Part shown: positions 24,197 through 34,164 of the stretch, in pieces
Layout: each line of letters starts with the position of its first letter
Position numbering within the stretch: position 1 is the stretch's first letter
Origin: Glacieibacterium frigidum
Lineage (GTDB): Bacteria > Pseudomonadota > Alphaproteobacteria > Sphingomonadales > Sphingomonadaceae
Direction of reading: 5' to 3'
DNA: 64,000 nucleotides
NCBI RefSeq assembly: GCF_007097155.1
Contig: NZ_VJWA01000002.1
Span: forward strand, 992,001 to 1,056,000
Translations under genes and position numbers: made by a program
The notes under the pieces: model-generated
Database searches by the model: none
The model's input: the letters and a program-made list of their open reading frames with translations, nothing else
What the model was told of the DNA's origin: nothing

Positions 24197-26136
24197 TTGC
24201 CCTGGCAGACATTCTGGTCGGCGGTGTCGACGAACGGCGCGAACGGGCAATTGACGTAGCGCAGGCGCGTGTTCGACGGCGGCGTCGCGATAACGATCTG
24301 GTCGCTGCGGATCGCCGCGGGCGGGTTGCCGAGCGCCCCGCCGAGGCGCGACCCGGCGTTGAACAGCCCCAGGAAGCCGATCATGTCATCCTGGTCGATG
24401 CCGTCGCCCGACACGCCGATCGCACCGATCAGCACGTTGCCGCGATAGATCGGCTCACCGCCCGGGAAGATCTGCAGGCCGTTCGCCAGCCGGTTGGGGC
24501 CGGGCAGGAAGGTGCAGGCCTGCGGCGTGTCGCTCGCCGACAAGGCCAGCGCGAGGTTCTGCGCGATCAGCGCCGACTGCAGCCCGGTCGAGAAGGGCGA
24601 GAAATTGGCGATGGGGCGCGACAATGGCCCCGGCCCGCGCGCCACCTCGCCGTCGGGGAAATAGGGCCGCGCGAGGTTGCCGATGGCGCGGTCGGTCACG
24701 GCGAATTGTCCGGACAAGAGGCCAGGCACGAGAGCGTTGATGCGCGTCACGTAATCGCGGACGTTGGCGTCGGGGCCGCCCGCCGCGGTGGTGACGCCCG
24801 CGAGGTCCGCCCCGGCGCGTGCGCCTGAGAAGAACGCCACCGAGCGCGCCTTTTGCAGGCTGACGTCGGTACCGAAGATCGGCGCATCGGGGGCGCGCAC
24901 GATGCCGAGCGCCTGCCCGCGCGTGTCGACGATCGAAATGCTGACCTGTGCGCGGCTGTCGAGCGGCCGGCGGATCTGCGCGCGGGCGCGCGTCATGATC
25001 TTGAACGCCTCTTCGAGCAACGCGCGCGTTTCGGCCGCGGTCAGCGGCTGCGCGACCTCGGCGGCGTCGGAGCCCCCGCGCGGCGCGTAGCGGTTGCCGC
25101 CCGCTCCGTTCGTCAGGATGAAGGCGTCGGGGTTGTCGAATTCTGCCGCAGTCGCCTTGCGCAGCCCCGAGGCCTCGCTGCCGTAGGGCGTTCCCGCCTG
25201 GATCGCGGCCGAGTTGTAGTAGCCCGGAATGGCGGTCAGGCTGCCGCGCGTGCCGTTGACGGTCGCGAAGCCGGGCGCGCTGGCGGGCGTCGAACGGAGG
25301 CTTTCGGTATCGCGGTCGGTGAAGCGCAGGGTGGTGCCGTCGACGGTGATACGCTCGGCGCGGATTTCGGTCGGGGCCGCGAACCCCGTGCTGCCGGCGA
25401 CCGCGACGAGCTCCTCGTCATCGGTATCGACGTCCTGGATCTCGGGGTCGAAGCCGTAATCGCCGTCGCTCATCACGCCGATGCCGCCGACGAGCACGCC
25501 GTTCTTGTAGAGCGGCAGCCCGCCGGGGTCGGCCGCGAGTCCCAGCGGCGAGCGCTTGGGCCCGATCAGGCCCTGGGCGGCGCGCGCCGACAGGTCGGAG
25601 CAAGGCAGCTGGCTGAACTGCACGCCGAACAACGGGCCGCTCTCGAGGCCGCGCGCAGCGGCCGACGGCGGGAAATGCTCCTGGACGATCTGACTCGCGG
25701 TGCGCGTCGAGAAGGCATTGCCCCCCGAGCTGAGATACGCGCCGGTGATTGCCTTCGCGAGGGCGGCGAGCTGCGCCGGCACGCTGACCCCCTGCAGGTC
25801 GGTGTTGCCGCTGGTGCCCGGCCGCAGCGTCGCGGTGGCGCGCGCGCCGGTCATCGTGAAGATCGCGAGCGGATTGCCGACGCGGTCGACGACCGCGATC
25901 ACCGCGGGCGCGCTGCGCGCGCTCGCCTCCGCCACGGCCTGCGCGACGATGCGCTCGACCTCCGCGACGGTCAGCGCCTCCTGCGCGGGGACGGGGTAGA
26001 CACCGGTCGGGGTCGGGGTCGGCGTGGGGCCGGGGGTCGGTGCGGGGACGCCGCCGCTGTCGCTGCCGCCCGTCGAGCCGCCCCCGCAGGCCGCGAGGGT
26101 CAGCGACAATGCAGTCAGTGCGGCAATGGCCCTCAT
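24193..26136 (-). CDS. Lipoprotein with two HbpS/GlcG-type haem-binding domains
   Basis: 647 residues. The lipobox LTLAAC places the lipidated Cys at residue 17, followed by a Gly/Ser and Pro-Thr linker (PTPGPTPTPTPTG). Two HbpS/GlcG-like domains can be seen: about 50-240 (PAVIAVVDRVGNPLAIF, then GLPLYKNGVLVGGIGVMSDG) and about 355-620 (QVSISIVDTRGQALGIVR, then GEPIYRGNVLIGAIGVSGDG). Such domains bind haem or small molecules. Its operon (c554-like cytochrome upstream, barrel and decahaem protein downstream) suggests a haem chaperone, a sensor or a structural part of the conduit. Duplication within one polypeptide is unusual. Confidence 0.78.
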   Translation of the reverse strand: MRAIAALTALSLTLAACGGGSTGGSDSGGVPAPTPGPTPTPTPTGVYPVPAQEALTVAEVERIVAQAVAEASARSAPAVIAVVDRVGNPLAIFTMTGARATATLRPGTSGNTDLQGVSVPAQLAALAKAITGAYLSSGGNAFSTRTASQIVQEHFPPSAAARGLESGPLFGVQFSQLPCSDLSARAAQGLIGPKRSPLGLAADPGGLPLYKNGVLVGGIGVMSDGDYGFDPEIQDVDTDDEELVAVAGSTGFAAPTEIRAERITVDGTTLRFTDRDTESLRSTPASAPGFATVNGTRGSLTAIPGYYNSAAIQAGTPYGSEASGLRKATAAEFDNPDAFILTNGAGGNRYAPRGGSDAAEVAQPLTAAETRALLEEAFKIMTRARAQIRRPLDSRAQVSISIVDTRGQALGIVRAPDAPIFGTDVSLQKARSVAFFSGARAGADLAGVTTAAGGPDANVRDYVTRINALVPGLLSGQFAVTDRAIGNLARPYFPDGEVARGPGPLSRPIANFSPFSTGLQSALIAQNLALALSASDTPQACTFLPGPNRLANGLQIFPGGEPIYRGNVLIGAIGVSGDGIDQDDMIGFLGLFNAGSRLGGALGNPPAAIRSDQIVIATPPSNTRLRYVNCPFAPFVDTADQNVCQGK

Positions 26137-27446
26137 CGCCCAACTCCACCGACACGCGCCATCGCGGCGCGGAAATCATTTGCCCGGTACGCATTCGCGT
26201 CGCGCACCGCGGCATAGGCGCGGTCGATGTCGGGGCGTGCGGCGCGCGCCTGCGCCTGCCCGACCTGCCCGTCGGCGACCATCGCGGCGAGCAAAGTCTC
26301 CGCCGCCATCACCGCCTGGACACCACCCTGATAGTCGGTCGCCGCCGCCGCCGCGGCTCCGCTGGTCACGTCGCGCAGCATCGCCAGCGTCTGGGCCCGC
26401 GAGAAGCTGCTCGCCGCGAAGCGCGCCGCCAGCGCGCGGGCCGTCGCCGCCAGCGCGGCGGTCGCCTTAAGTGCGCCCGCCCGGTCCTGACCGAGCGCCG
26501 CGTGGAAGGCCTTCGCCTGCACGTCCAGCCGCGCAGCGAGCGCCGGATCGACCGCGCGTGCGGCGGCGCCCAGCATGATCAGGTTCTCGTCATTGAACAC
26601 GACATTGCCGAGCATGAACGGCCGCGCCGGGTTGTTGCGGATCGCCAGCTTGGCGGCCGGATCGTCGCTGAAAGTGCGGTGGCACGACCGGCAGTCGAAG
26701 AAATAGAATTCGGGGAACGACCCCGCCATGCCCCGCCCCTGGAACAGGGTCAGCGCGCGCTCGAGCGCCAGCGCCTGCCCGACCGCCCAGGTCTTGACGC
26801 CCCCGGCGCGGCCCTTGCGCTGGACGTAATCGGCATCCTCGTCGTGGTGGCGCTGCAGCGCGGTGAACAGGTCGAGCTCGAACGCGACGCGCGGGTGGCC
26901 CGCCGCCATGACGCGGTGGGTGACGAACTGCCCGGGCTTGCTGGAGCCGAAGTGGCAGTCGAGGCAGACCCCGGCACGAGTCCGCACGTCGTTGACCGGC
27001 GTCATCCCGGCGCGGACGTTGTCGGCGTGGCTGACCCCGACGCGGATGTGGCTCGCAACCCAGCGCGTCGAGCCGCCGTGGCAGACCTCGCACCCGACCC
27101 CGTCGTCCATGCGGAAGCGCGCGCCCCGATGCGGGGTCGCGTCACCGTGGCACGACACGCACTCCGCCGCCGTCTCGGGCGCGCCGATGTTGAGACGCGC
27201 GGCGATCGCCTTGGCGCGCGGCTGCAGCAGGACGCGCCACGCGCGCGAGTGGACGCCGGCGATGCTGGTCTCGTCCTGCCAGGTCAGCAGCTCGTTCTGG
27301 CGGACGGTCTTGCCGGTGGCGAGCTGGCGGCCGTGGCAGGTCGAGCCGCTGCACGTCGCGACGCCCTCGTGCCGATCGACGGCCGCCGCCGAACCGCTCA
27401 ACGCGAGGGCGGCGGCGATCAGCCCGATGAAACCTCGTCCCGCCAT
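26133..27446 (-). CDS. Cytochrome c554-like multihaem protein
   Basis: 437 residues with a signal peptide (IGLIAAALALSGSAAA). Haem motifs: CSGSTCH (two extra residues, CX4CH), CVSCH, CEVCH, CLDCH and CRSCH. The spacing and the N-terminal CSGSTCHGRQ resemble the cytochrome c554/c' family. Many other histidines (HSRAW, ASHIRVG, HRVMAAGHPR) could be distal ligands. The C-terminal 200 residues are helical and Ala-rich without haems. It is the first gene of the operon and probably the periplasmic electron carrier that feeds the outer-membrane part. Confidence 0.8.
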   Translation of the reverse strand: MAGRGFIGLIAAALALSGSAAAVDRHEGVATCSGSTCHGRQLATGKTVRQNELLTWQDETSIAGVHSRAWRVLLQPRAKAIAARLNIGAPETAAECVSCHGDATPHRGARFRMDDGVGCEVCHGGSTRWVASHIRVGVSHADNVRAGMTPVNDVRTRAGVCLDCHFGSSKPGQFVTHRVMAAGHPRVAFELDLFTALQRHHDEDADYVQRKGRAGGVKTWAVGQALALERALTLFQGRGMAGSFPEFYFFDCRSCHRTFSDDPAAKLAIRNNPARPFMLGNVVFNDENLIMLGAAARAVDPALAARLDVQAKAFHAALGQDRAGALKATAALAATARALAARFAASSFSRAQTLAMLRDVTSGAAAAAATDYQGGVQAVMAAETLLAAMVADGQVGQAQARAARPDIDRAYAAVRDANAYRANDFRAAMARVGGVGR

Positions 27447-27508
27447 CGCCCCCGACGCCCGCTCAACTCACGGGGGAGCCTAGCAAAGCCGGACGCGATA
27501 TGAAACCG

Positions 27509-28039
27509 TCAACGGGCCGCGTTCGCCGCCTCGTCATGTGCGACCAGAACGGCATAGGCCGCCTGCACCGTCTGGAAGCGCTGCGCCGCGCCCGCGTCGT
27601 TGGGGCGTACGTCGGGGTGGTTCGCCTTGGCGAGCCGGCGATATGCGGCCTTGACCGCGACCATGTCGGCATCGTCGTCGAGCTCGAGCGCGGTCAGCGC
27701 GTCGCGCTCGGCGCGGCTGCGGCGGCCATCGCCGGGGCCGGCCCAGGCCCAGTGCGAGGCGCGCTTGAACTGCGTCTCACCCTCGGCATCGGCCTCGCGC
27801 GCCTTCGCCTCCTCGGCGGTCAGCCCCTCGAAATAATTCCACTGGGCGTTGTATTCAGCGGCGTGCGTCTCGCAGAAATACCAGCGTTCGGGGCGGTTGG
27901 GCGCCTTGGGCGCGGGCCGGTCGCCGGGGTTGGTGCAGCCGTCGCGGTCGCACAGGCGCACCGTCGCCGCCGCACTGCCCGACCCATAGTCGCGCCAGCG
28001 CGGGAAGCCCCAGTCGTTCGAACGGCGTGCCTTGGTCAT
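27509..28039 (-). CDS. J-domain protein
   Basis: 176 residues. The J domain is C-terminal (about 112-176: DALTALELDDDADMVAVKAAYRRLAKANHPDVRPND) with the essential HPD. The N-terminal part has a Cys-rich segment (RLCDRDGCTNPG, then YFCETHAAEYN) that may bind zinc. Arrangement and size fit the small alphaproteobacterial DnaJ-like group. It should stimulate a DnaK-type ATPase; its clients are unknown. Confidence 0.85.
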   Translation of the reverse strand: MTKARRSNDWGFPRWRDYGSGSAAATVRLCDRDGCTNPGDRPAPKAPNRPERWYFCETHAAEYNAQWNYFEGLTAEEAKAREADAEGETQFKRASHWAWAGPGDGRRSRAERDALTALELDDDADMVAVKAAYRRLAKANHPDVRPNDAGAAQRFQTVQAAYAVLVAHDEAANAAR

Positions 28040-28060
28040 CGGATCAACATAGGGGCCGCC

Positions 28061-28546
28061 TCAGCGTCCGAACAGCTTGCCGGCGAAACCCATGATTTCG
28101 TCCAGGGGATTGCCGTCGCCGTCGCGGTCGAGCAGCCCCGCCAGCGTCCCCGCCGCGCCCTGCGGCCCGCTCGCCTTGCCCGCGAGTGTACCGGCCGCAA
28201 GCGTCGTCACCATCGGCAGCAGCTGCGCGAGGATGCCGGCATCGAGCCCCGTCGCCTGTGCCGCGTGCGCAGTGACCGCGGGCGCGTTCGACCCGAAGAT
28301 CTGCCCGACAAGTTCCGACCCCGCACCGACCCCGGCGTCCGACGCGGGCGTAACATCGGCGGCGGGTGCGGCAGCGGCGTCGATCGCCGCCGGGTCGGCC
28401 TTGGCGATGCCGCCGGCGACTGCGGGCATCAGCGCGGCCATCGCGGCCTGCGCCTGTTCGGGCGAGATGCCGACACGCGCCGCCATGGCGGACACCGCCT
28501 GCGCGCCGCCAAAGCGGTCGATGAGATCGAGAAGCTGCTGCGCCAT
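28061..28546 (-). CDS. DUF937 domain-containing protein
   Basis: 161 residues, start preceded by GGGAGA. The pattern [37 protein letters not shown], repeated more loosely at [19 protein letters not shown], and the end GGLL-like [26 protein letters not shown] are typical of DUF937 (YidB-like). Ala-rich and helical; function unknown. Confidence 0.8.
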   Translation of the reverse strand: MAQQLLDLIDRFGGAQAVSAMAARVGISPEQAQAAMAALMPAVAGGIAKADPAAIDAAAAPAADVTPASDAGVGAGSELVGQIFGSNAPAVTAHAAQATGLDAGILAQLLPMVTTLAAGTLAGKASGPQGAAGTLAGLLDRDGDGNPLDEIMGFAGKLFGR

Positions 28547-28593
28547 GACCGTCTCCCTGTTCCAATTCGGACGCGCTACGCTAGCATGGCATA

Positions 28594-29868
28594 GTGACGC
28601 TTCTCACCACCCGCCGCTTCGCGCCGCTGTTCGTCACGCAGTTCCTCAATGCGTTCAACGACAATCTGTTCAAGACCGCGATGCTGTTTCTCGTCACCTA
28701 CCGGCTGCTTGCCGACGATCCGGCGGGCGCGGCGGGGCTGGTCAGCATCGCCGCGGGCATGCTGATGCTGCCCTTCCTGCTGTTCTCAGGCATCGCGGGC
28801 ACGCTGGCGGACGCCATCGACAAGGCGAAGATCGCCCGCGTCGTCAAGCTGTGCGAGATCGGCATCATGGCGCTGGGCGCCTTCGCGCTGCACGGCAATT
28901 CGATCCCGCTGCTGCTCGCCGTCATCTTTCTTCTGGGGGTACATTCGACCTTCTTCAGCCCGATCAAATACGCGATCCTGCCGCAGCATCTCGATGGGCG
29001 CGAGGTACTGACCGGCACCGGGCTGATCGAGGGCGGCACCTTCGTCGCAATCCTCACCGGTCAGGTGCTCGGCGGGCTGATTGCGCCCGATCTCGCGGCG
29101 ATCGGCATCCTGGTCGTCGCGGTCATCGGCTGGCTCAGCGCGCGCGGCATTCCCCCGGCGCCGCCCGCGGCCGACGCCGGGCCCGTCGACTGGAACCCCT
29201 GGACGTCGACGCTGACCATCCTGCGCGGCACCTACGTCAACCCCGCGGTGCGCGACGCGACGATCGCGATCTCATGGTTCTGGGGGTTCGGCACGGTCTA
29301 CACGACGCAGTTCATCCCGCTCGTCAAAGGCGGCCTCAACGCCAGCGCCGATGTCGCGACGAGCTTCCTCGCGATCTTCTCCGTCGGCGTCGCGGCGGGG
29401 AGCATCGGGGTGGCGCGGCTGCTCAAGGGCCAGATTTCGGCACGCGCCGCCCCATGGGCGCTAATCGTGCTGGCGCTGGCGGGTGTGGAGCTGCTGTTCG
29501 CCCTGCGCGCCCTGCCCGTTCCAGCCGCCCCGCTCGGCTGGTCGGCGTTCTTCGCAGAACCCCAGGCGTGGCGCATCGTCGTCGACCTGTTCGTGCTCGC
29601 GGCGGCGGGCGGTGTCTTCTCGGTGCCGCTCTACGCGATCATGGCGACCGCGAGCGGCGCACACGTTCGCGCCGGGGCGATCGCGGCGAATGCCTTCATC
29701 AGCGCCTTCTTCATCGTCGGTGCCGCACTCGCCGCGGGGGCGGCCGCGAGCGGCGGCGTACCGATCCCGGTCATCCTCGTCGTCACCGGGTTCAGCGGCG
29801 TCCTGGTACTGCCGCAGCTTCTCCGGCTGGCCGCGGCAAAATGGACACGACCCGCCGCGTTGGGCTAG
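28594..29868 (+). CDS. LplT-like MFS transporter (lysophospholipid type)
   Basis: 424 residues from a GTG start. The N-terminus [23 protein letters not shown] is characteristic of the LplT group, and [17 protein letters not shown] replaces the usual helix 2-3 loop. About 12 membrane helices. LplT flips lysophospholipids inward for reacylation and is often fused to or next to acyltransferase/acyl-ACP synthetase domains; none is seen here, so the protein stands alone. The substrate is inferred from family. Confidence 0.82.
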   Translation: MTLLTTRRFAPLFVTQFLNAFNDNLFKTAMLFLVTYRLLADDPAGAAGLVSIAAGMLMLPFLLFSGIAGTLADAIDKAKIARVVKLCEIGIMALGAFALHGNSIPLLLAVIFLLGVHSTFFSPIKYAILPQHLDGREVLTGTGLIEGGTFVAILTGQVLGGLIAPDLAAIGILVVAVIGWLSARGIPPAPPAADAGPVDWNPWTSTLTILRGTYVNPAVRDATIAISWFWGFGTVYTTQFIPLVKGGLNASADVATSFLAIFSVGVAAGSIGVARLLKGQISARAAPWALIVLALAGVELLFALRALPVPAAPLGWSAFFAEPQAWRIVVDLFVLAAAGGVFSVPLYAIMATASGAHVRAGAIAANAFISAFFIVGAALAAGAAASGGVPIPVILVVTGFSGVLVLPQLLRLAAAKWTRPAALG

Positions 29869-29906
29869 AGGGCCGCTCCCCCCGCACTGCCCCTTCGGAA
29901 TTTGCT

Positions 29907-30944
29907 TTGACCAAAACCGCGCTTATCACCGGCGTCACCGGCCAGGACGGGGCGTACCTGTCGGAGTTGCTGCTCGCCAAGGGCTACATCGTCCACGGCG
30001 TCAAGCGTCGCGCCAGCAGCTTCAACACCACCCGGATCGATCATCTGTACCGCGACCCGCACGAGGGCGCGACGAACTTCTTCCTGCACCACGGCGACCT
30101 GACCGACAGCACCGGGCTGATCCGCCTGGTCCAGGAAACCCAGCCCGACGAGATCTACAACCTCGCGGCGCAGAGCCATGTCGCGGTCAGCTTCGAGACC
30201 CCCGAATATACCGCGAACGCCGATGGCATCGGCACGCTACGCCTGCTCGAGGCGATCCGCATCCTGGGCCGCGAGAAGCTGACGCGCTTCTACCAGGCCT
30301 CCACCTCGGAGCTGTACGGCCTGATCCAGGAGCCGCGCCAGTCGGAGACGACGCCCTTCTACCCGCGCAGCCCCTACGCCGCGGCCAAGCTCTATGCCTA
30401 CTGGATCACGGTCAACTACCGCGAGGCCTATGGCATCCACGCGACCAACGGCATCCTGTTCAACCACGAGTCGCCGCTGCGCGGCGAGACCTTCGTGACG
30501 CGCAAGATCACCCGCGCCGTCGCGGCGATCGAGAAGGGTACGCAGGCCATGCTGTACCTCGGCAATCTCGATGCACAGCGCGACTGGGGCCATGCGCGCG
30601 ACTATGTCGAGGGCATGTGGCGGATCGTCCAGCACGATACGCCCGAGGACTGGGTGCTCGCCACAGGCGTGACGACCAGCGTCCGCCGCTTCGTCGAGCT
30701 GGCGTTCGCCGAGGTCGGCACGACGCTGACGTGGAGCGGCGAAGGCGTCGACGAGCAGGGGCATTGCGCCGCGACGGGCAAGCGGCTGGTCGCGATCGAC
30801 CCGCGCTACTTCCGCCCGACCGAAGTCGACCTGCTGCTCGGCGACGCGACCAAGGCGCGGACGCGGCTGGGCTGGCAGGCGACGACGACGATGGAGCAGC
30901 TGGTCGCCGAGATGGTCGCCGCCGACCGCGCGGCGCTGGCGTGA
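29907..30944 (+). CDS. gmd: GDP-mannose 4,6-dehydratase
   Basis: 345 residues from a TTG at 29907, just before [17 protein letters not shown], the usual N-terminus. A long in-frame extension upstream runs through the MFS gene and is not coding. NAD(P)-binding GVTGQDG is at 9-15; the active-site Thr133 and Glu135 lie in STSELYG and the Tyr157-x3-Lys161 pair in PYAAAK. It makes GDP-4-keto-6-deoxymannose, which the next gene product converts to GDP-L-fucose. The stop overlaps the next start (GTGA). Confidence 0.93.
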   Translation: MTKTALITGVTGQDGAYLSELLLAKGYIVHGVKRRASSFNTTRIDHLYRDPHEGATNFFLHHGDLTDSTGLIRLVQETQPDEIYNLAAQSHVAVSFETPEYTANADGIGTLRLLEAIRILGREKLTRFYQASTSELYGLIQEPRQSETTPFYPRSPYAAAKLYAYWITVNYREAYGIHATNGILFNHESPLRGETFVTRKITRAVAAIEKGTQAMLYLGNLDAQRDWGHARDYVEGMWRIVQHDTPEDWVLATGVTTSVRRFVELAFAEVGTTLTWSGEGVDEQGHCAATGKRLVAIDPRYFRPTEVDLLLGDATKARTRLGWQATTTMEQLVAEMVAADRAALA

Positions 30945-31873
30945 GCCTCGAGCTGAAGGGCAAGCGCGTCTGGGTCGCGGGGCACCGCGGCATGGTCGGC
31001 AGTGCGCTGGTGCGGCGGCTGGAAAATGAGGATGTCCATGTCCTGACCGCTCCGCGCGCCGCGCTCGACCTGACGCGCCAGGCGGACGTCGAGTCGTGGG
31101 TGACCGAAGCGCGGCCCGACATCGTCGTGCTGGCCGCCGCCCGGGTGGGGGGCATCGCGGCCAATGCGGCGCGGCCGCTGGACTTCCTGCTCGACAATCT
31201 GGTCATCGAAACCAATGTGCTGGCGGCGTCGGACAAGGCCGGAGTCGACCGGCTGCTGTTCCTCGGCAGCTCGTGCATCTACCCCAAATTCGCCCCCCAG
31301 CCGATCCGCGAGGATGCGCTGCTGACCGGCCCGCTCGAGCCGACCAACGAATGGTATGCGGTCGCCAAGATCGCCGGCATCAAGCTGGCGCAGGCCTACC
31401 GCGCGCAGAAGGGCCGCGATTACATCAGCGCGATGCCGACCAACCTCTACGGTCCCGGCGACAATTACGACCTCGAGTCGAGCCACGTCATCCCGGCGCT
31501 GATCCGCAAGGCCGTCGAGGCCCGCGACTCCGGTGCCGCGACGATGACCGTCTGGGGCAGCGGCACGCCGCGTCGCGAGTTCATGCACGTCGACGACCTC
31601 GCCGATGCCCTCGTCTTCCTGCTCAAGGGCTATTCGGAGCACGAGCATATCAACGTCGGCGTCGGCGACGACGTGACGATCGCCGAACTGGCGCAGACCG
31701 TCTGCGACGTCGTCGGCTTCAAGGGGCAGGTAGTCTTCGACACCTCGCGCCCCGACGGCACGCCGCGCAAGCTTATGGACTCGTCGCGCCTCACCGCGCT
31801 CGGCTGGTCGCCGCGCATCGGGCTGCGCGAAGGGCTGGCGGACGCGCTCAAGGCGTTCGAGGCCGCCGCTTGA
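30941..31873 (+). CDS. fcl: GDP-L-fucose synthase
   Basis: 310 residues from a GTG overlapping the gmd stop. [11 protein letters not shown] is the nucleotide-binding loop of this epimerase-reductase, LGSSCIYPK holds the catalytic Ser, and [11 protein letters not shown] the Tyr-x3-Lys. The C-terminal [18 protein letters not shown] motif is also typical. It performs 3,5-epimerisation and 4-reduction to GDP-L-fucose, so L-fucose or a derivative is probably in the surface polysaccharide. The stop overlaps the next TTG start. Confidence 0.93.
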   Translation: MSLELKGKRVWVAGHRGMVGSALVRRLENEDVHVLTAPRAALDLTRQADVESWVTEARPDIVVLAAARVGGIAANAARPLDFLLDNLVIETNVLAASDKAGVDRLLFLGSSCIYPKFAPQPIREDALLTGPLEPTNEWYAVAKIAGIKLAQAYRAQKGRDYISAMPTNLYGPGDNYDLESSHVIPALIRKAVEARDSGAATMTVWGSGTPRREFMHVDDLADALVFLLKGYSEHEHINVGVGDDVTIAELAQTVCDVVGFKGQVVFDTSRPDGTPRKLMDSSRLTALGWSPRIGLREGLADALKAFEAAA

Positions 31874-32652
31874 AGATCAGCGTCGTCACCGTTGCGTACA
31901 ACGCGGCGGCGACCATCGGCGACACGCTGCGCTCGGTCGCGGCCCAGACCGGCGACGTCGAGCATATCGTCATCGACGGCGGTTCGTCGGACGGCACCGC
32001 GGCGGTCGTCCGCGAGCACGCCCGCCCCGGCACGATCTTCGTCAGCGAGCCCGACGACGGGTTGTACGACGCGATGAACAAAGGCCGCGCGCGCGCCACC
32101 GGCGACGTGATCGGCTTCCTGAACGCCGACGACTTCTTCTGCCGCACCGACGCTTGCGCGCTGATCGCCGCCGCTGCAGGCAACGCCGACGCGGTCTCTG
32201 GCGGCGTCGCCATCGTCCGCGCCGCCGATCCGAAGACGCTGGTCCGCGCCTACCCCGCGCAACCGTTCGCGCCGTGGATGCTGCGCTTCGGCCATATGCC
32301 GCCGCACCCCGGCTTCTACACGACCCGCGCCGCCTTCGACCGCGTCGGGCCGTTCGACCCGTCGATCCGCAGCGGCGCCGACTTCGACTGGATGCTCCGC
32401 GTCTTCACCCGCGCCCGCCTGCGCGTCGCGTCCATCCCCGAAACGCTGGTCACGATGCGCGACGGCGGCGTGTCGAACGACGGCTTCGGCAGCCGGCGCG
32501 CGATCAACACCGAGGCGCTGGCCTCGCTGCGCCGCCATGGCATCGCCAGCGCGGCACCGGTGATCTGGTCGAAATACGCGGTCAAAGCGATACAATATGT
32601 GGTGCCCGCGGGCCACTGGCCGGCGCCGGAGGACGTGCGCTTCGAGGGCTGA
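31870..32652 (+). CDS. Family 2 glycosyltransferase
   Basis: 260 residues from TTG at 31870, overlapping the fcl stop (TTGA). GT-A fold: VVTVAYNAAATIGDTLRSV, IDGGSSDGT, and the DxD-like LNADDFF at about 87-93, then SGADFDWMLR. It resembles WcaE/WcaA-type transferases that act after GDP-fucose genes. It may transfer fucose or another sugar onto the lipid-linked repeat unit; specificity cannot be read. Confidence 0.85.
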   Translation: MKISVVTVAYNAAATIGDTLRSVAAQTGDVEHIVIDGGSSDGTAAVVREHARPGTIFVSEPDDGLYDAMNKGRARATGDVIGFLNADDFFCRTDACALIAAAAGNADAVSGGVAIVRAADPKTLVRAYPAQPFAPWMLRFGHMPPHPGFYTTRAAFDRVGPFDPSIRSGADFDWMLRVFTRARLRVASIPETLVTMRDGGVSNDGFGSRRAINTEALASLRRHGIASAAPVIWSKYAVKAIQYVVPAGHWPAPEDVRFEG

Positions 32653-32733
32653 CGCCGATCGCCGGTGCGACGCACGGCAGAATTCACGCGATGCAGGTGG
32701 CGCACGCCGCGCATTGGCGATATCCGGCGCGGG

Positions 32734-34164
32734 ATGGGCGCGATCATCATCTTCGCCATCCTGCTGTTCGCGGTCGGGCTGGCGGCGACGCGGCCTCGCG
32801 CGGCGGTGCTGACCTGCGTATTTCTGGCACCATGGTACGGGCTGGTCGCCGATTTCGGCGTCCAGGTTTACGCGTACCAGCTTTTTCTGCTTGCGCTGCT
32901 CGGCGTGACCATCGTTCGGTCGCTGCAGCCAGGGTGGCAACCCCGCAGCGTTGCCTTGAGCGTCTGGTTGGGTACGTTCCTGCTCTACGGTATCTGCTGG
33001 TCGATCATAAAAATGGGTTTCCTGCCGGATGCCGATGTGGCGGGCGGCGCGCTGCGCAATTCGACGACGCGGTCGATCATCCAGATCGGCATGCTCCTGT
33101 TCAGCGTCTCGCCGGTTGCCCTGCTGTCATGGCTCGCGCTGCGCGGCGACGATCTGGCCGCGTGCGGGCGCATCTATGTCGTCAGCGGTGTTGTGCTGGC
33201 GGTCATCGGTTGGATCCAGCTCGCGATATGGTACGCGACCGGCAGCAATCCGATCCAGATCTCGGCGATCAGCACGCTGCTGGGCGGCGCCGAACAGTAT
33301 AACCGCGCAGGCGCGTTCGGTTTCGCGCAACTCGCTATCTACCGGATGAACTCGCTGGCCGGTGAACCGCGGCAGCTCGGGACCGCGCTCGTGCTGGCAA
33401 TGCTCGTCATCCAGGCGTACGCGCTGACGGCGGTGCGTCCGCGGACGTTGCGCCTGCTTGGGGTGTGGCTGTTCCTGCTCGTGTCGGCTGCGGCAACCTA
33501 TTCGACGTCGGCGGTGGCGCTGTGGATCGTCGGCAGCCTGGTGCAGCTGCCGGCTGCCTGGCTTTTGCGCGTGCCCGTGCGCCGTTCGGTCGGGTCGATG
33601 GGCGGCGCGGCACTGCTCGTCTTCATTGGTGTCGGGCTGGCTGTCGCGGCGGGCGAGGCGCGCGGCATCCCGATCATCGACCTGCTCGCGGAGCGGACCA
33701 TCGAGCGTATCGATTCAGACGGCGCAGTCGAGGATTTCGACCTCGCGATCCTCAGCTACCTGACCGAGCATCCCGCCGATGCAATCACTGGACTCGGCAT
33801 CGGCGATGCGCATCTTTATGCCGCCCCGTATCTCGAGCCGCTGTTTCTCATTTATGCCGAGGGCACGGTCTTTGCCGCCAAGACAGGGTATCTGCGGCTG
33901 ATCTCCGAGGTCGGCTTTATCGGCTTCGCGCTGTTCCTGGCGTGGTATGGCCGCCTGAACTTCGCAGTGGCGCACGCGGTACGCCGTGATCCGGGACTTG
34001 CCGCGCTGATCCCGATGTCCGCGACCTTCCTGACCGTGTATCTGGCCAACAGCGCTATCGGCAACGAGTTCTGGATGGTCGCTGGCATCCTGACCGCGGC
34101 CGCGGCGGCGCGCGTCCCGGCGCGGGCGGGCCGCACCCCGGTACCCGCAGGCGCGCCCGCCTGA
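32734..34164 (+). CDS. Wzy/O-antigen-ligase-like polymerase
   Basis: 476 residues from ATG 32734 (GCGCGGG just upstream); an ATG-like extension to 32665 adds an Arg-rich non-membrane stretch. Ten or more membrane helices with a large periplasmic loop (about 320-370, GIPIIDLLAERTIERIDSDGAVEDFDLAILSY in pieces) carrying the region often seen in Wzy and WaaL. It probably joins repeat units in the periplasm, in line with Wzx and Wzz genes further along. Wzy/WaaL proteins share little sequence, so the call rests on topology and context. The stop overlaps truB. Confidence 0.7.
   Translation: MGAIIIFAILLFAVGLAATRPRAAVLTCVFLAPWYGLVADFGVQVYAYQLFLLALLGVTIVRSLQPGWQPRSVALSVWLGTFLLYGICWSIIKMGFLPDADVAGGALRNSTTRSIIQIGMLLFSVSPVALLSWLALRGDDLAACGRIYVVSGVVLAVIGWIQLAIWYATGSNPIQISAISTLLGGAEQYNRAGAFGFAQLAIYRMNSLAGEPRQLGTALVLAMLVIQAYALTAVRPRTLRLLGVWLFLLVSAAATYSTSAVALWIVGSLVQLPAAWLLRVPVRRSVGSMGGAALLVFIGVGLAVAAGEARGIPIIDLLAERTIERIDSDGAVEDFDLAILSYLTEHPADAITGLGIGDAHLYAAPYLEPLFLIYAEGTVFAAKTGYLRLISEVGFIGFALFLAWYGRLNFAVAHAVRRDPGLAALIPMSATFLTVYLANSAIGNEFWMVAGILTAAAAARVPARAGRTPVPAGAPA

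Noticed and set aside
28077-29906. Long N-terminal extension of gmd giving a 955-residue protein
   Set aside because: The extension reads out of frame through the DUF937 and LplT-like genes; Gmd homology starts at the TTG at 29907.
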